From: Candidatus Koribacter versatilis Ellin345
GTDB taxonomy: Bacteria; Acidobacteriota; Terriglobia; Terriglobales; Acidobacteriaceae
Assembly: GCF_000014005.1 (NCBI RefSeq)
Contig: NC_008009.1
Span: 930,001-994,000 of the forward strand
DNA: 64,000 nt
Direction: 5' to 3'
The notes below the pieces were generated by a model. It was not told where the DNA came from. It did not search any database and saw only the letters and a program-made list of their open reading frames with translations. Made by a program: the position numbers and the translations under genes. Of this stretch, positions 25,815 through 35,852 are shown in pieces. Every line of letters begins with the position of its first letter. The first letter of the stretch is position 1.

Positions 25815-28673
25815 TTATCCGTCTGATCTAGATTCTCGTGTCGGTCGTGGCAGAGCAATTTCTGCTGCGACCTTCGCGGGCAGCGCACGCACCACGCTGT
25901 TCTTCAGCGACTGGGCGAGCGCCTGGCCGGTATAACTCTTCTTTACCTTAGACACCGCTTCGGGGGTCCCTTGCGCCACAATTTTTCCACCGTCTTCGCC
26001 ACCCTCCGGCCCGAGGTCAATAATCCAGTCGGCGTTCCGGATGACATCCATGTTGTGCTCGATGATGATGATCGTGTTTCCGAGATCGGTCAGACGATGC
26101 AGCACGTCGAGCAGTTTGTTAACGTCTTCGAAGTGAAGGCCGGTGGTCGGTTCGTCGAGCAGGTACAACGTTTTGCCGGTCTGGCGCTTGCTCAATTCCC
26201 TCGCCAGTTTGATGCGCTGGGCCTCGCCGCCGGAGAGAGTTACGGCAGATTGACCGAGATGAATATAGCCGAGGCCGACATCCACTAAAGTCTGAAGGCG
26301 CTGCTTCACCTGAGGAATGGCTTCGAGCACGGCGAGCGCGTCGGCGACTGGAAGCTCCAGCAGGTCGGCGATGCTGTGGCCCTTGTACTTCACGGCGAGA
26401 GTCTCGTGATTGTAGCGGCGACCGTTGCAGACCTCGCATTGCACGTAGACGTCGGGAAGGAAATTCATCTCGATGCGGCGCTGGCCTTCGCCCTGGCAGG
26501 CCTCGCAGCGTCCGCCGGCAACGTTGAACGAGAATCGTCCGGCTTTGTAGCCACGCTCGCGCGATTCCGGCAGCATGGCGTAGAGGTCGCGGATGTTGGA
26601 GAACACGCCGGTGTAGGTCGCCGGATTCGAACGCGGAGTGCGTCCGATGGGCGATTGGTCAATGCGGATGACCTTGTCGATGTTCTCGGTGCCGCTGATG
26701 GACTTGTGCTGGCCGGCCTCCTCGCGCGAGCGATAAAGCTTCTGGGCGAGCGCGCGGTAGAGGATGTCGTTCACCAGCGTGGATTTGCCTGAGCCGGAGA
26801 CACCGGTGACGACCGTCATCACGCCCAGCGGGAAGCTGACGTCCACGTTCTTGAGGTTGTTCTCGCGCGCTCCGAGGATGGCGATCCCTTTGTCGGTGAC
26901 CGCGCGGCGTTCGTGACGAATGCCGATGGCGCGGCGGCCGGAGATGTATTGCCCTGTCAGCGACTCGGGCGCAGCTTCGATATCGGATGGCGTGCCGTGA
27001 GCAACCAGTTCGCCGCCGTGGCGTCCGGCGCCGGGACCAAGATCTACGACGTAGTTGGCGCGACGGATGGTTTCTTCGTCGTGCTCGACGACGAGCACCG
27101 TGTTGCCGAGATCGCGAAGCTCCTCGAGCGCGGTGATCAGGCGCTCGTTATCGCGATGATGCAGGCCGATGGATGGCTCGTCGAGAACGTAGAGCACGCC
27201 GCGGAGCTTCGACCCAATCTGCGTCGCGAGGCGGATGCGCTGCCCTTCGCCACCGGAGAGCGTTGCCGCCGAGCGGCTGAGCGAGATGTATCCCAACCCG
27301 ACATGGTTCAGGAAGCCGAGCCGTTCGCCGATTTCGCGCAGCACGCGGCCGGCAATGCGATCTTCACGTTCGTTGAGCTTGATGTCTTTCACCGCATCTA
27401 CCGAACGTGAGACCGGAAGCGCGGTGAAGTCGGCGATGGACATGCCATTCACTTTTACCGCGAGCGATTCCGGGCGCAGTCGTTTGCCGTGGCACACCGG
27501 ACATTCGGTGGGTGACATGTAAGCGAGCAGCCAGTCGCGATAGCCTTCGCTGGTGCTCTCGTCGAGGTTCTGCTTCAAGTAGGCAAGAACGCCTTTGAAG
27601 CCGCTGCGGCCGTTGCCATTCGTCGCGCCGTAGAGCAGCAGGTTCTGCTGCTTCTCCGGGAGCTGTTCGAAGGGCAGCTTGAGATCAATATCGTTCGCGG
27701 CGGCGGCGATCTCCACCATGCGGATGAGATTGCCGGAGGCCGAACCTGGACCAAGGCCGCCATCAAGCAGCGGCTTTGACCAGTCAGTGATGATCTTCGC
27801 GGGATCGAAATCGTACTTGTTGCCCAGGCCGTGGCACTCCGGACAAGCGCCATACACGCTGTTGAACGAGAACGAGCGCGGCTCGAGTTGCGGAACGCTG
27901 ATGCCGCATTCCGGGCAGGCCAGTCGCGACGAGAAGAGATGCTCATCACCACCAACCACGGCCACCTGCACCAGCCCGCTGCCTAGTTTCATCGCGAGCT
28001 CGACCGACGCTGCGAGGCGCTTCTCGATTCCGGGTTTTACCAGCAGGCGGTCAATCACGACTTCGATGGTGTGGTTCTTGCGCTTGTCGAGCTTGATCTC
28101 TTCGTCGGCAATGTTGCGCAGTTCGCCGTCAATGCGCGCGCGCGTGAAGCCGTGCTGCGCGAGTTTTTCCATCTCTTTCTTAAACTCGCCTTTGCGGCCG
28201 CGGACGATCGGCGCCATCAGCATGACGCGGTCCTCGGGTTTCAGCTCCAACACTCGCGCTACGATCTGTTCGACAGACTGCCGCGAAATTGCGCGCCCGC
28301 ACTGCGGACAGTGGGGTAGTCCGATCGACGAATAGAGAAGGCGAAGATAGTCGTAAATCTCGGTGATAGTGCCGACTGTGGAGCGCGGGCTGCGGCTGGT
28401 AGTCTTCTGCTCGATGGAGATCGCAGGGCTGAGGCCGTCAATCGAATCCACATCGGGACGTTCCATCTGGTCGAGGAACTGGCGCGCGTACGCCGAGAGC
28501 GTTTCAACGTAGCGCCGCTGGCCCTCAGCGTAGATCGTATCGAAGGCGAGCGACGATTTTCCGGAGCCGCTCAAACCGGTAATGACGGTGAGCGTGTTCC
28601 GCGGGATTTCGACCGTGATGTTTTTGAGATTGTGCTGGCGCGCCCCGCGCACCGTGATCTTGGAAATCGCCAT
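25815..28673 (-). CDS. uvrA: UvrA, excinuclease ABC subunit A
   Basis: This 952-residue protein is of normal length. It is the DNA-damage recognition ATPase of nucleotide excision repair, acting with UvrB and UvrC. Two ABC modules are complete: Walker [10 protein letters not shown] (33-41) and GVSGSGKST in the second half, with signature sequences [12 protein letters not shown] and [12 protein letters not shown]. Zinc-binding cysteines occur in CPECG...CPECHG and [11 protein letters not shown]...CEVCNGRR. The ATG at 28673 begins [19 protein letters not shown], as in other UvrA proteins. An in-frame extension to 28760 is unlikely to be used. It is followed at once by a CPBP protease gene. Confidence 0.97.
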   Translation of the reverse strand: MAISKITVRGARQHNLKNITVEIPRNTLTVITGLSGSGKSSLAFDTIYAEGQRRYVETLSAYARQFLDQMERPDVDSIDGLSPAISIEQKTTSRSPRSTVGTITEIYDYLRLLYSSIGLPHCPQCGRAISRQSVEQIVARVLELKPEDRVMLMAPIVRGRKGEFKKEMEKLAQHGFTRARIDGELRNIADEEIKLDKRKNHTIEVVIDRLLVKPGIEKRLAASVELAMKLGSGLVQVAVVGGDEHLFSSRLACPECGISVPQLEPRSFSFNSVYGACPECHGLGNKYDFDPAKIITDWSKPLLDGGLGPGSASGNLIRMVEIAAAANDIDLKLPFEQLPEKQQNLLLYGATNGNGRSGFKGVLAYLKQNLDESTSEGYRDWLLAYMSPTECPVCHGKRLRPESLAVKVNGMSIADFTALPVSRSVDAVKDIKLNEREDRIAGRVLREIGERLGFLNHVGLGYISLSRSAATLSGGEGQRIRLATQIGSKLRGVLYVLDEPSIGLHHRDNERLITALEELRDLGNTVLVVEHDEETIRRANYVVDLGPGAGRHGGELVAHGTPSDIEAAPESLTGQYISGRRAIGIRHERRAVTDKGIAILGARENNLKNVDVSFPLGVMTVVTGVSGSGKSTLVNDILYRALAQKLYRSREEAGQHKSISGTENIDKVIRIDQSPIGRTPRSNPATYTGVFSNIRDLYAMLPESRERGYKAGRFSFNVAGGRCEACQGEGQRRIEMNFLPDVYVQCEVCNGRRYNHETLAVKYKGHSIADLLELPVADALAVLEAIPQVKQRLQTLVDVGLGYIHLGQSAVTLSGGEAQRIKLARELSKRQTGKTLYLLDEPTTGLHFEDVNKLLDVLHRLTDLGNTIIIIEHNMDVIRNADWIIDLGPEGGEDGGKIVAQGTPEAVSKVKKSYTGQALAQSLKNSVVRALPAKVAAEIALPRPTRESRSDG

Positions 28674-28905
28674 CGTGTGAAACGCTATAACCCTTGTTGC
28701 TGGCCGAATTCCGCCGGGAACATGGCCTCTGGTAATTGTCGGGGCCCCACAGTGAGCCATAGAATGGGGCAGACGGAAATGTACTCAAGTATCTTATTTG
28801 CCAACATCAGCGAGCGTCAACGCGGGGTAGAGTAGGCGCAGAGCTCGCATCCAACTACAACAGTGGGGATGAGGGCAGCATCTTAAAGGCAGTATTCATA
28901 GGGTT

Positions 28906-29079
28906 ATGAACGCACTTATCGCGGCTTCAGTCCTGGTGATCACTATCGGCTTGGCAATCTGCATCGGAATTGGTGCAGGTTATGCTGCGATCTGCGCGAT
29001 CCTCAACGCGTTCAGTGCGCGCCGCGACAAGATGATCACCGCTGTCGAAGCGACTCCGGCCCCGAGCGTCGGCGACTAG
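28906..29079 (+). CDS. Small single-pass membrane protein
   Basis: This short frame of 57 codons begins MNALIAASVLVITIGLAICI and continues through a Gly/Ala-rich helix, then a basic ARRDK segment and a short Pro-rich tail ending in SVGD. The hydrophobic stretch (residues 3-35) would form one or two helices. The composition and intact reading frame suggest a real small protein. The ribosome binding site is weak (GGGTT close to the ATG). No family is recognised. It is followed by tandem terminator-like hairpins. Confidence 0.5.
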   Translation: MNALIAASVLVITIGLAICIGIGAGYAAICAILNAFSARRDKMITAVEATPAPSVGD

Positions 29080-29281
29080 TAAGCAAAATCCGTACCACCT
29101 TCCTGTGATTTTCTCCCACGTTTATCCGCCTCCCTCCACCTTCGTCCGAAATCTTGTCAATAGCATCAAAGTGCTAATTTTCTACGTAAGCGATTGATTC
29201 ATAAGAAGATATAAACTTCGCAAAAGTGTCACTTTTACCCCTTCCACCTGCTATTCTGAATATATAGAGTAAAGAAAAAAG

Positions 29282-29313
29282 GGCGACTCCTTCCGGGTCG
29301 CCTTTCTCTTTTG
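29282..29313. terminator. Bidirectional terminator hairpin, first of a tandem pair
   Basis: GGCGAC (29282-29287) pairs with GTCGCC (29297-29302), with TTTCTCTTTT after it on the plus strand and a T6 run after it on the minus strand. It lies between the small membrane gene and the convergent STN-domain gene. Confidence 0.7.
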
Positions 29314-29320
29314 CTCTCCG

Positions 29321-29352
29321 AGCGACTCCAATGCGGGTCGCTATTTCTTTTG
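29321..29352 (+). terminator. Second copy of the tandem terminator
   Basis: AGCGAC (29321-29326) pairs with GTCGCT (29337-29342), followed by ATTTCTTTT. The stretch repeats the preceding hairpin at a 40-base spacing (GCGACTCC...GGGTCGC in both), suggesting local duplication. Confidence 0.6.
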
Positions 29353-29399
29353 GTTTCAATATGGGGGAGGGGGTACCCGCGATGAAATACACCGAACTG

Positions 29400-30392
29400 T
29401 TAGCGAGGGTCTTCCGGCGGATGCTGCTGCTGTTGTTGCTGCTGCTGCATGCGCTGGAGTTCCTGCAAAAGCTGTTCCGGCGATTTCGGCTGGTTCGGGT
29501 TCTGCGGCTGGTCCGCAGCATCCGGGTTCGGCTGCTGCTGGATGGGAATGCCGTTGGGAACCGGCTGCTGCTGCGGCGGCGGCTGTTCCGGCTGTTGGTC
29601 GGGCTCCGGCGCGGGTGGTTCTTCGATGATCTGGGTCTGGCTGTCGTCCGGGATCTCCGCATCGGGCAGCGTCTGGTCGGGATCAGGTTGCTCGGTTGGA
29701 GGCTGGAAGGCTTGTGCAGCGCCGGGCTGGGCTCCTCCGGTTGCGGCATGGCCGGCGCCGGCGGCCCGTGCCGTCAGGATAATTTTCTGTACGGATTTCG
29801 GGTTCCCTGGCGTGCCGACCAGCATGAAATCGTACTTCGTGCTGTTAAGCAGGGTGCTGAGCACATCGCGCGGATCGCCCGGCCCGATCTGCGTTGCGAC
29901 GCGGTCGGATGACGATGCGCCGGGGCCATCAATGCTGGCGCCGGTACGGGCTTTGACCGCGCTCAGGATGGAGCCGAGGGTCGAGTTCTCGGAACGAATG
30001 CTGAGTTGGCCGTCCTGGAAATTCACCTGCGGTGCCGCAGCCGGAGATTCCTCCGGCGTAGGCGGTGGTGGAGGCGGCGCCTGGACTACCGGTTCCACCG
30101 GCTGTTCCACTTCCTGCTTGGCTTTGCGTTTGGCAGATTTACGCGTTTTTGACGGTGCGGTCGCGGTTGTCGTGGCTGGCGCTTTGGTCGCAGGTGCGCC
30201 GACGCCCGGTGTCGCCGGCGCGGTGGTCTTTGCCGCTGTCGCGGTCGCTAGCGGGATTTCCTGCTGCGCGAAGGCTGCTTCCGAAGCGGGAGCCAGCGCA
30301 AACATCAACAATCCAGCGAGAGCGGAACGGCTTACCATAGCAAGGGTTAGACGCGCCGCAATGCTCGGAGCGAGCACGGCGCGAGGTGACAT
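29400..30392 (-). CDS. Secreted STN-domain protein with Pro/Gln-rich tail
   Basis: This 330-residue protein has a signal peptide (about 1-42, ending EAAFAQQ). A Lys-rich and then Pro-rich linker follows. Then comes a secretin/TonB short N-terminal (STN)-type domain at about 128-205 (NFQDGQLSIRSENSTLGSIL, ARTGASI, DVLSTLLNSTKYDFMLVG). The C-terminal ~100 residues are low-complexity Pro/Gln/Asp with a poly-Gln run near the end. STN domains normally precede secretin or TonB-dependent receptor barrels. Here the domain stands alone, so it may bind or regulate an outer-membrane partner in trans. I chose the ATG at 30392. Longer frames overlap the divergent promoter region. Confidence 0.8.
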   Translation of the reverse strand: MSPRAVLAPSIAARLTLAMVSRSALAGLLMFALAPASEAAFAQQEIPLATATAAKTTAPATPGVGAPATKAPATTTATAPSKTRKSAKRKAKQEVEQPVEPVVQAPPPPPPTPEESPAAAPQVNFQDGQLSIRSENSTLGSILSAVKARTGASIDGPGASSSDRVATQIGPGDPRDVLSTLLNSTKYDFMLVGTPGNPKSVQKIILTARAAGAGHAATGGAQPGAAQAFQPPTEQPDPDQTLPDAEIPDDSQTQIIEEPPAPEPDQQPEQPPPQQQPVPNGIPIQQQPNPDAADQPQNPNQPKSPEQLLQELQRMQQQQQQQQHPPEDPR

Positions 30393-30487
30393 GATTCTAA
30401 CCCGTTTCAGCGCGGAAACATCGGAAATCGCGCAGTTTGCATCTATCCAGAACAGCAGCTTTCGGCCCCTGAAGGTATGAAATAACA

Positions 30488-31480
30488 ATGAAAGCTTTGA
30501 TAGGCAAGTCCCTGGCAGTCTTTTTAGCTTCTTTTTTCCTGGTTGGCGGAGCGATGGCCGCGGAGACGTGTACGTCGGCCAACGACCTCGATGCGCAGAC
30601 ACGCGCCTCGATGGAAAAGACCGCGCACAGCGTGTTCAACATGGCGGCACGCGGCGATGTGTTCAACCTGAAGACGAATGCGGTGCCGTCGTTGGCAAGT
30701 TCGTTCGGCGGCGTGGAGCAGGCGGTCTCTGACAGCAAGGCGAACCTCGGCGGTGTACAGCCGACGATCCGCAACTTGTACTTTCTCGATGCTTCCGATG
30801 AGAAGGGGACCATCCAGCGGGCGGAGTTTTTCTGCGGCGTGTTCAACTCCACGGACCGCACCGGATTTGTGCTGAACAATTTGCCGGCAGGCCAGTACGG
30901 CATCGTGGTGCTCGACGCGCCGGGCGCGAAGCCGATGACGATGTCGCTGGTGTTGCAGGTAATGAACGGCGCGTGGAAGATCGGCGGATTTTATTTGAAG
31001 CCGGCGATGCTTGCCGGACACGACGGCAACTGGTACTGGCAGCAGGCCAAGCAATTTGCGGCACAGGGCAAGAAGCACAACGCGTATTTTTATTACCTGG
31101 AAGCGCGCGAGTTGCTGGCGCCGGTGCCGTTCATGACTACGCCATCGCTCGATAAACTCTACGACGAAATCGAGGCCGCCAATCCGCATGATCTTCCCGG
31201 CGACAACCCCGTGACGATCGCCGGCGCGGACGGCAAGAGCTACCAGGTGACATTCGTATCGCCGCTGGTGGTGCAGGATGCGCTGGCGCTGGTGCTGCGG
31301 CAGAAGGTGGCCGATGCGTCGAACACAGCTACGGCGTTCCAGGAGAACATGGGCCTGATCAAGGCGGCGGTGGCGAAGTGGCCGGAGACGCGCGAGATCT
31401 TTACGACGGTGGTGGCGCGCGCACAGGATGCGAATGGGCAGGATTATGGATCGCTGCTGCCGATGAAAGATATTAAGTAA
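30488..31480 (+). CDS. Secreted protein of unknown function
   Basis: This 330-residue protein has a clear signal peptide (residues 1-24, ending AMAAE). The mature part starts with a predicted helical segment (TRASMEKTAHSVFNMAARGD). Alternating strands follow, including FFCGVFNSTDRTGFVLNNLP and YGIVVLDAP, then MNGAWKIGGFYLKPAML. The layout recalls the SnoaL/DUF-type accessory domains of exported stress proteins, but I cannot name the family. It is divergent from the STN gene with 95 bases between them. Its stop codon abuts the stop codon of ligD on the other strand with no base between. Confidence 0.72.
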   Translation: MKALIGKSLAVFLASFFLVGGAMAAETCTSANDLDAQTRASMEKTAHSVFNMAARGDVFNLKTNAVPSLASSFGGVEQAVSDSKANLGGVQPTIRNLYFLDASDEKGTIQRAEFFCGVFNSTDRTGFVLNNLPAGQYGIVVLDAPGAKPMTMSLVLQVMNGAWKIGGFYLKPAMLAGHDGNWYWQQAKQFAAQGKKHNAYFYYLEARELLAPVPFMTTPSLDKLYDEIEAANPHDLPGDNPVTIAGADGKSYQVTFVSPLVVQDALALVLRQKVADASNTATAFQENMGLIKAAVAKWPETREIFTTVVARAQDANGQDYGSLLPMKDIK

Positions 31481-33307
31481 CTACGCGGCGTCGCCGCTTT
31501 CGGCTTTTTTCACTTCTAATTTTGTTGGCTTCGCGAAATCGAAGACGCATTCGCTCGGCGATTTGTCAGTGCGCAGCCCTTCGAAAACAGGGGCGCGCAT
31601 TCTGACCTGGCCGCTTTGGCCTTGGTGCGTCCACTCGGTGAACTTGATTTCGGCAACGAGTTCAGGGCGGACATAGTGGACCTGGCGCGGGCTGTCGGGC
31701 TTGCCGAAGAACGGTGAAGTTTTGGTTTCGAGCTTCTGGAGTTTCTTCCACAGGGCAGCGTTTGACTGGGCGGTGAAACCGCTGCCGGCCTGGCCAACGG
31801 GGATGAGGCGGCCTTTGTCGTCGTAGAGGCCGAGGACGACGGAGCCGAAATTTTCGCGACTGCCCTTGGGCTCGGTATAGCCGCCAATCACGCACTCCTG
31901 GCGCTGCGTGATCTTGATCTTCAGCCACTCGCGGCTGCGCTTGGTGAGATAGCAACTCTCGCGACGCTTGGCGATGATGCCTTCGAGCCCGCGCGCGCGG
32001 GCGGCTTCGTAGAGAGGCAGGCCCTCGTCGAAGGAGTCAGAGACACGCAGTACGTCGCTGGGCGAGATGATTTCGCTGAGCACCCGTTTGCGGTCCTCGA
32101 GCGAGACGTGCGTGAGGTCGTAGCCGTCAAGGTAGAGCAGGTCGAAGGCGTAATACTGCACGGGAATGTTGGCGTTGCCCTTGCCGGTGCGGCGTCCGCC
32201 CTCGCCGATGCCAGTGCGTTGTTGCATCAGGCTGAAGGAGGAGCGGCCTTCGCCGTCGAGGGCGACGATTTCGCCGTCGAGAATGGCGCGTTGCGCGGAG
32301 ATGCTTCCGCCGATGTCGTGCAGTTCAGGATAGGCGTTAGTTAGGTCGTTGCCGTTGCGCGAGACGAAGCGAAGTTTGCCATCGTTGAGGAAGGTGACGG
32401 CGCGATAGCCGTCCCACTTGATCTCGTAGAGCCACTGGGAGTCTTCAAAGGGCTCATCTACGAGCGTGGCGAGCATGGGCTGGATTTGCGACGGCATCGC
32501 GGCGTGACGCGCGCCTTTGAGATCGGCGAACGCCGGGTGCGCGTCTTTCTGTTTCTTGGTTGCGGTGGTCTTCACAGCTTTCTTGGCTGCGGTTTTGGCG
32601 GACTTTTTTGCTGGAGCCTTTGTTTTTACAGCGGTCTTTTTTGCGGCAGCTTTCTTGTCGGCCTTCTTGATGGCGTCCGCGAGCCACGCGCTTTTCTGCG
32701 GGATGTTGGAGGATCCGGCGCGATTGCTTTGCCACTCGGCCGATTTCTGGTCGCCGGCGATGTCGTCGAGCGAGCGCTTGGTGAGGGCGGAGAAGTCGTA
32801 CTCGTCGATGTCGTAGCCAGGGACGACGGCGTCATCGCGGTGCTTGATCAGCAGCCACTCGTTACCCTTGGTGCCGGAGCGGCGCGACTTGATGTGCACC
32901 AGAGCGAATTCGCCGTTGAGCTTTTTGCCCTTCAACCGGAATTTGAGATCGCCCTTGGCGAGCATGGCGTCGGCGTCGCCAACCGGCTCCCAGGTGCCGA
33001 TGTCCCAGACCATCACGGTGCCTGCGCCGTAGTTGTTCTCGGGGATGATGCCTTCGAATTTGAGATACGAGACGGGATGATCTTCGACAGCCATGGCGAG
33101 GCGCTTGTCGGCGGGATCGAGCGATGGGCCTTTGGGCACGGCCCAGGACTTCAGCACGCCGTCCATCTCAAGGCGGAAGTCGTAGTGGAGACGTGAGGCG
33201 TGGTGCTTCTGCACCACGAAGCGATGACCTTTGCTTTTGTCGATCGAGGGTGGAGGCTCGGGGGTGTCAGTAAAGCGACGTTTCTTTTTGTATTCCTCGA
33301 GTGCCAT
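31481..33307 (-). CDS. ligD: LigD-type ATP-dependent DNA ligase with 3'-phosphoesterase domain
   Basis: This 608-residue protein has an N-terminal phosphoesterase (PE) domain (about 20-165) with the active-site pattern [10 protein letters not shown] (His41, Asp43) and [10 protein letters not shown] Lys/Ala-rich linker (about 213-253) resembling histone H1 or HU tails follows. The ligase domain starts near 270, with adenylation lysine Lys297 in [11 protein letters not shown] and later motifs such as DGEIVALD and EGIIAKRR. The polymerase/primase domain found in many LigD proteins is missing. It functions in non-homologous end joining with Ku, and no ku gene is seen in this window. No terminator separates it from the convergent gene. 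Confidence 0.94.
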   Translation of the reverse strand: MALEEYKKKRRFTDTPEPPPSIDKSKGHRFVVQKHHASRLHYDFRLEMDGVLKSWAVPKGPSLDPADKRLAMAVEDHPVSYLKFEGIIPENNYGAGTVMVWDIGTWEPVGDADAMLAKGDLKFRLKGKKLNGEFALVHIKSRRSGTKGNEWLLIKHRDDAVVPGYDIDEYDFSALTKRSLDDIAGDQKSAEWQSNRAGSSNIPQKSAWLADAIKKADKKAAAKKTAVKTKAPAKKSAKTAAKKAVKTTATKKQKDAHPAFADLKGARHAAMPSQIQPMLATLVDEPFEDSQWLYEIKWDGYRAVTFLNDGKLRFVSRNGNDLTNAYPELHDIGGSISAQRAILDGEIVALDGEGRSSFSLMQQRTGIGEGGRRTGKGNANIPVQYYAFDLLYLDGYDLTHVSLEDRKRVLSEIISPSDVLRVSDSFDEGLPLYEAARARGLEGIIAKRRESCYLTKRSREWLKIKITQRQECVIGGYTEPKGSRENFGSVVLGLYDDKGRLIPVGQAGSGFTAQSNAALWKKLQKLETKTSPFFGKPDSPRQVHYVRPELVAEIKFTEWTHQGQSGQVRMRAPVFEGLRTDKSPSECVFDFAKPTKLEVKKAESGDAA

Positions 33308-33352
33308 GGCGTTTCGTTAGATGGCCGGATGCTTGGAAGAAGGTGCCAAACT

Positions 33353-35593
33353 TTAGCGCTGCGATTGTAGCAGCGCTTCGGCGCGGGCATGGCCCTCGGC
33401 GAGTTGGGAATGGTAGCCGGTGCCGGCGTCGTCCCCGCCGTTAAACGGGTCTTCGCGCTCGGCATTGTGGAATCCGTCGAGGGCTTCGCGGGCGTGGTTT
33501 TGCGCGAGTTCGGCGAGGCCGAGCTTGAGGTAGAACCAACTTGGTTGCGGTGCGCGGGAGGCGGCGAGATGCAGGACTGCGACTTCGTCGGGGTAGCGGC
33601 CTTGCTGGTCGTAGGCGCGGGCTAGCGCGGAAGCGGCTTCGTCGGAACCGAGATTCACGGCAGTGTGGAGCGAAGACTCCGACTCGTTCCAGCGACCGGA
33701 TTGGAGAAGCGCGGCGCCTTTGGCGTAGTGGAGGAATGCATTTTGCGACTCGACGGCCTCGGCGCTTTGCAAGGCAGAGAGCGCTTCGGCGGTGCGATCG
33801 AGAACGATGAGGATTGCGGCGCTGTTGAGGAGGTAGTTGAAGCGATCGGCGCGAGCGCGGAAGCTGTCGCCAGTTGGAGGAGCGTCGAAGCGAACTTGGG
33901 AGCAGTCGAGTTGCGTCTCTTCCCACTCACCCTTCGGGAAGCCTGCCACCCCAGAAAGCGCAAAGGCGGCGCTCTCCGGGGACCCCGACGGTGGGGCACC
34001 CATATTTACGAAGACAGCGCCAAATGGATCGAGATAAGCGGGCTTCCATCCGGGGCTGTTGCAGAACTTGTTGAGGCTCGCGAGGCCCATGCCGTATTCG
34101 CGGTCGAGGGAGACGACGACCGTGTTGATGTGGCGCGATGCGACTTCGCGCTGCCAGTCTTGCGAGTCGAGCGACTGTGTCAGCAGTTGCTGCGCGTGGA
34201 CGTAGAGGCCGGGTTCGAGTTCGCCGCGGCCGTCGAGGTAGAGACGGTATTCGGGAGCGAGCTTGCCCATGAGGAAGCCGCCAGAGTTGTAGTCGTTGAA
34301 GACGTTCGCGGGGAGGTGGTTACGAACGATGAAATCCGCGGCGCCAGCGGGGAAGCGTATGGGAGCGCCTGCGCCGAAGACGGAGTATTGGCCGGGCGTG
34401 CGCAGGTAGAAGCGGTTGGTGACGAGATCGGAGATTCGGACCGCGACTAGAAACGCCGAGAGGACGAGGACGATGGTGGCTGCTTTCGTGGAGATGTCGG
34501 GGAAATCCCCACGTCTCGAAAATCGCGAGACATGGGGCACCCAATCGGTGAAAACGGACCCGCCGATTACGACGACGATGATGGCGAACATCGCTACGAA
34601 CCGCGATGCGTGAACCGCAGCGTACACGGATCCTACGAGGATGACGGCTTCGGCGAAACGACGTTGCATGAGAGCTGCAACGGTGCAGATGGCGGCGATG
34701 GCGAGGAACCAGAAGAACGCGCTCTCGTAGTCGCGCCACGCGAAGGCTTGCATTGCTGTGGTCGAGTTCACGCGGACGCGCATGAGTTCGAGGATGAAGG
34801 GGTTGGTGCCCGTCGGCATGAGGCGGAACATGCCAGCGTAGACGCGCCATCCCCAGGGATTGAGCAGGGTCGCGGGTATGGTTGCGAGCAGCCATGGCGC
34901 GGCGGAGCGGAGACGAGAAAGGGCATCACTGCGTTTCTGCAGCGTGAAGAGCTCGCCAATCTCGAGCAACACGTAGGCTGCGCACATCCCGAAGCCCGCC
35001 AAAAAGCCGAGGTGCAGGTTCACCCAAAGCGCCATCAAGAGCGGCAGGATCCACAGCAGTCCGCGACGGGAGCGATGAAAGTTCCAAAGGATGGAGACGA
35101 ACGCAGCGAAGAGAATGACCGAGAAGAGTTCAGCGCGCATGACGCAACGCGCTGCAAGTAGAGGTATGGCGAGAATCGCGATGATTGCGGTGGCAAAGCG
35201 TGCTCCATGCAGGAGAAGCGCTACGGTCGCGACGCAACCAACAGCGGCTGTCCACGAGAGCAGCGAGTAGCTGCCGATGCGATACAGGAGGTATTCGAAG
35301 ATTTGCGAAAGGGCCGGGTAAATCCATTCGCGTCCGAAGCCGGTGTAGGTGAAGACGTCGGTGCGCAGGATCTGGTGGTGCTCAAGCATCCAGCGACCGG
35401 CGGCAAGTTGCCAGCCGAGATCGGGATCGGCCGCGGTCTTCAGTCCGGCGAAGAATGCGTAGGAAAGCGCGAGGCCAACGGCGATCCAATAGCGCACAGA
35501 TTCGCCGCGCGGCGGACTTGCGGACTGCGAAGCCACATTGGATGGCATGGATGACACGAGGAAATCATCTACGAAATCGAGGCGCAAGCCCAT
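33353..35593 (-). CDS. Large polytopic membrane protein with C-terminal TPRs
   Basis: This protein of up to 746 residues has about ten to twelve transmembrane helices in the first ~430 residues. Helix 1 begins YWIAVGLALSYAFFAG and is followed by DPDLGWQLAAGRWML and YTGFGREWIYPALSQ, which resemble the first loop of GT39/PMT-like and related membrane glycosyltransferase families. A soluble part follows (about 430-560), then TPR-like helices (about 600-740). I cannot see a decisive catalytic motif, so a sugar- or lipid-handling enzyme is only a guess. The start could be ATG 35593 or 35548. Neither has a strong ribosome binding site. Confidence 0.7.
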   Translation of the reverse strand: MGLRLDFVDDFLVSSMPSNVASQSASPPRGESVRYWIAVGLALSYAFFAGLKTAADPDLGWQLAAGRWMLEHHQILRTDVFTYTGFGREWIYPALSQIFEYLLYRIGSYSLLSWTAAVGCVATVALLLHGARFATAIIAILAIPLLAARCVMRAELFSVILFAAFVSILWNFHRSRRGLLWILPLLMALWVNLHLGFLAGFGMCAAYVLLEIGELFTLQKRSDALSRLRSAAPWLLATIPATLLNPWGWRVYAGMFRLMPTGTNPFILELMRVRVNSTTAMQAFAWRDYESAFFWFLAIAAICTVAALMQRRFAEAVILVGSVYAAVHASRFVAMFAIIVVVIGGSVFTDWVPHVSRFSRRGDFPDISTKAATIVLVLSAFLVAVRISDLVTNRFYLRTPGQYSVFGAGAPIRFPAGAADFIVRNHLPANVFNDYNSGGFLMGKLAPEYRLYLDGRGELEPGLYVHAQQLLTQSLDSQDWQREVASRHINTVVVSLDREYGMGLASLNKFCNSPGWKPAYLDPFGAVFVNMGAPPSGSPESAAFALSGVAGFPKGEWEETQLDCSQVRFDAPPTGDSFRARADRFNYLLNSAAILIVLDRTAEALSALQSAEAVESQNAFLHYAKGAALLQSGRWNESESSLHTAVNLGSDEAASALARAYDQQGRYPDEVAVLHLAASRAPQPSWFYLKLGLAELAQNHAREALDGFHNAEREDPFNGGDDAGTGYHSQLAEGHARAEALLQSQR

Positions 35594-35655
35594 TCCACAA
35601 CAGTCACATATGGCCGGAAGGGCGGGCTGATTATGTTAGGATTAATGACTGAGTT

Positions 35656-35730
35656 GGGCGCTTAACTCAGCGGTAGAGTGCCACCTTCACACGGTGGAAG
35701 TCATAGGTTCGAATCCTATAGCGCCCACCA
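35656..35730 (+). tRNA. tRNA-Val (anticodon CAC)
   Basis: A complete cloverleaf is present. Acceptor stem GGGCGCT pairs with AGCGCCC. The anticodon stem CCACC/GGTGG closes the seven-base loop TTCACAC with CAC at 35688-35690. The T loop is GGTTCGAATCC. The 3' CCA (35728-35730) is encoded. It reads GUG codons. Confidence 0.95.
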
Positions 35731-35852
35731 TCGAAATTCTTTACGACAGCCGCTTTCGAGCGGCTGATTGCTTTTTGGGGATCGGTTTCCGGTGGCAGGG
35801 AAGAGCTCAACGATCGGCCCCCGCTGGTATTGCCCCTAAGAATGACGTTCGC

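Noticed and set aside
28674-28760. N-terminal extension of uvrA by 29 codons
   Set aside because: The normal UvrA start is MAISKITV at 28673, and the extension has no conserved sequence or ribosome binding site.
29421-29445. CTG/TTG-rich tract considered as a contingency repeat
   Set aside because: It encodes the poly-Gln run near the C-terminus of the STN protein; unit length is in-frame, so length change would not switch the gene.
29449-30480. Plus-strand frame of 343 codons opposite the STN-domain gene
   Set aside because: The minus-strand frame has a signal peptide and an STN domain; the plus-strand one is Gly/Ala/Ser-rich noise from the low-complexity DNA.
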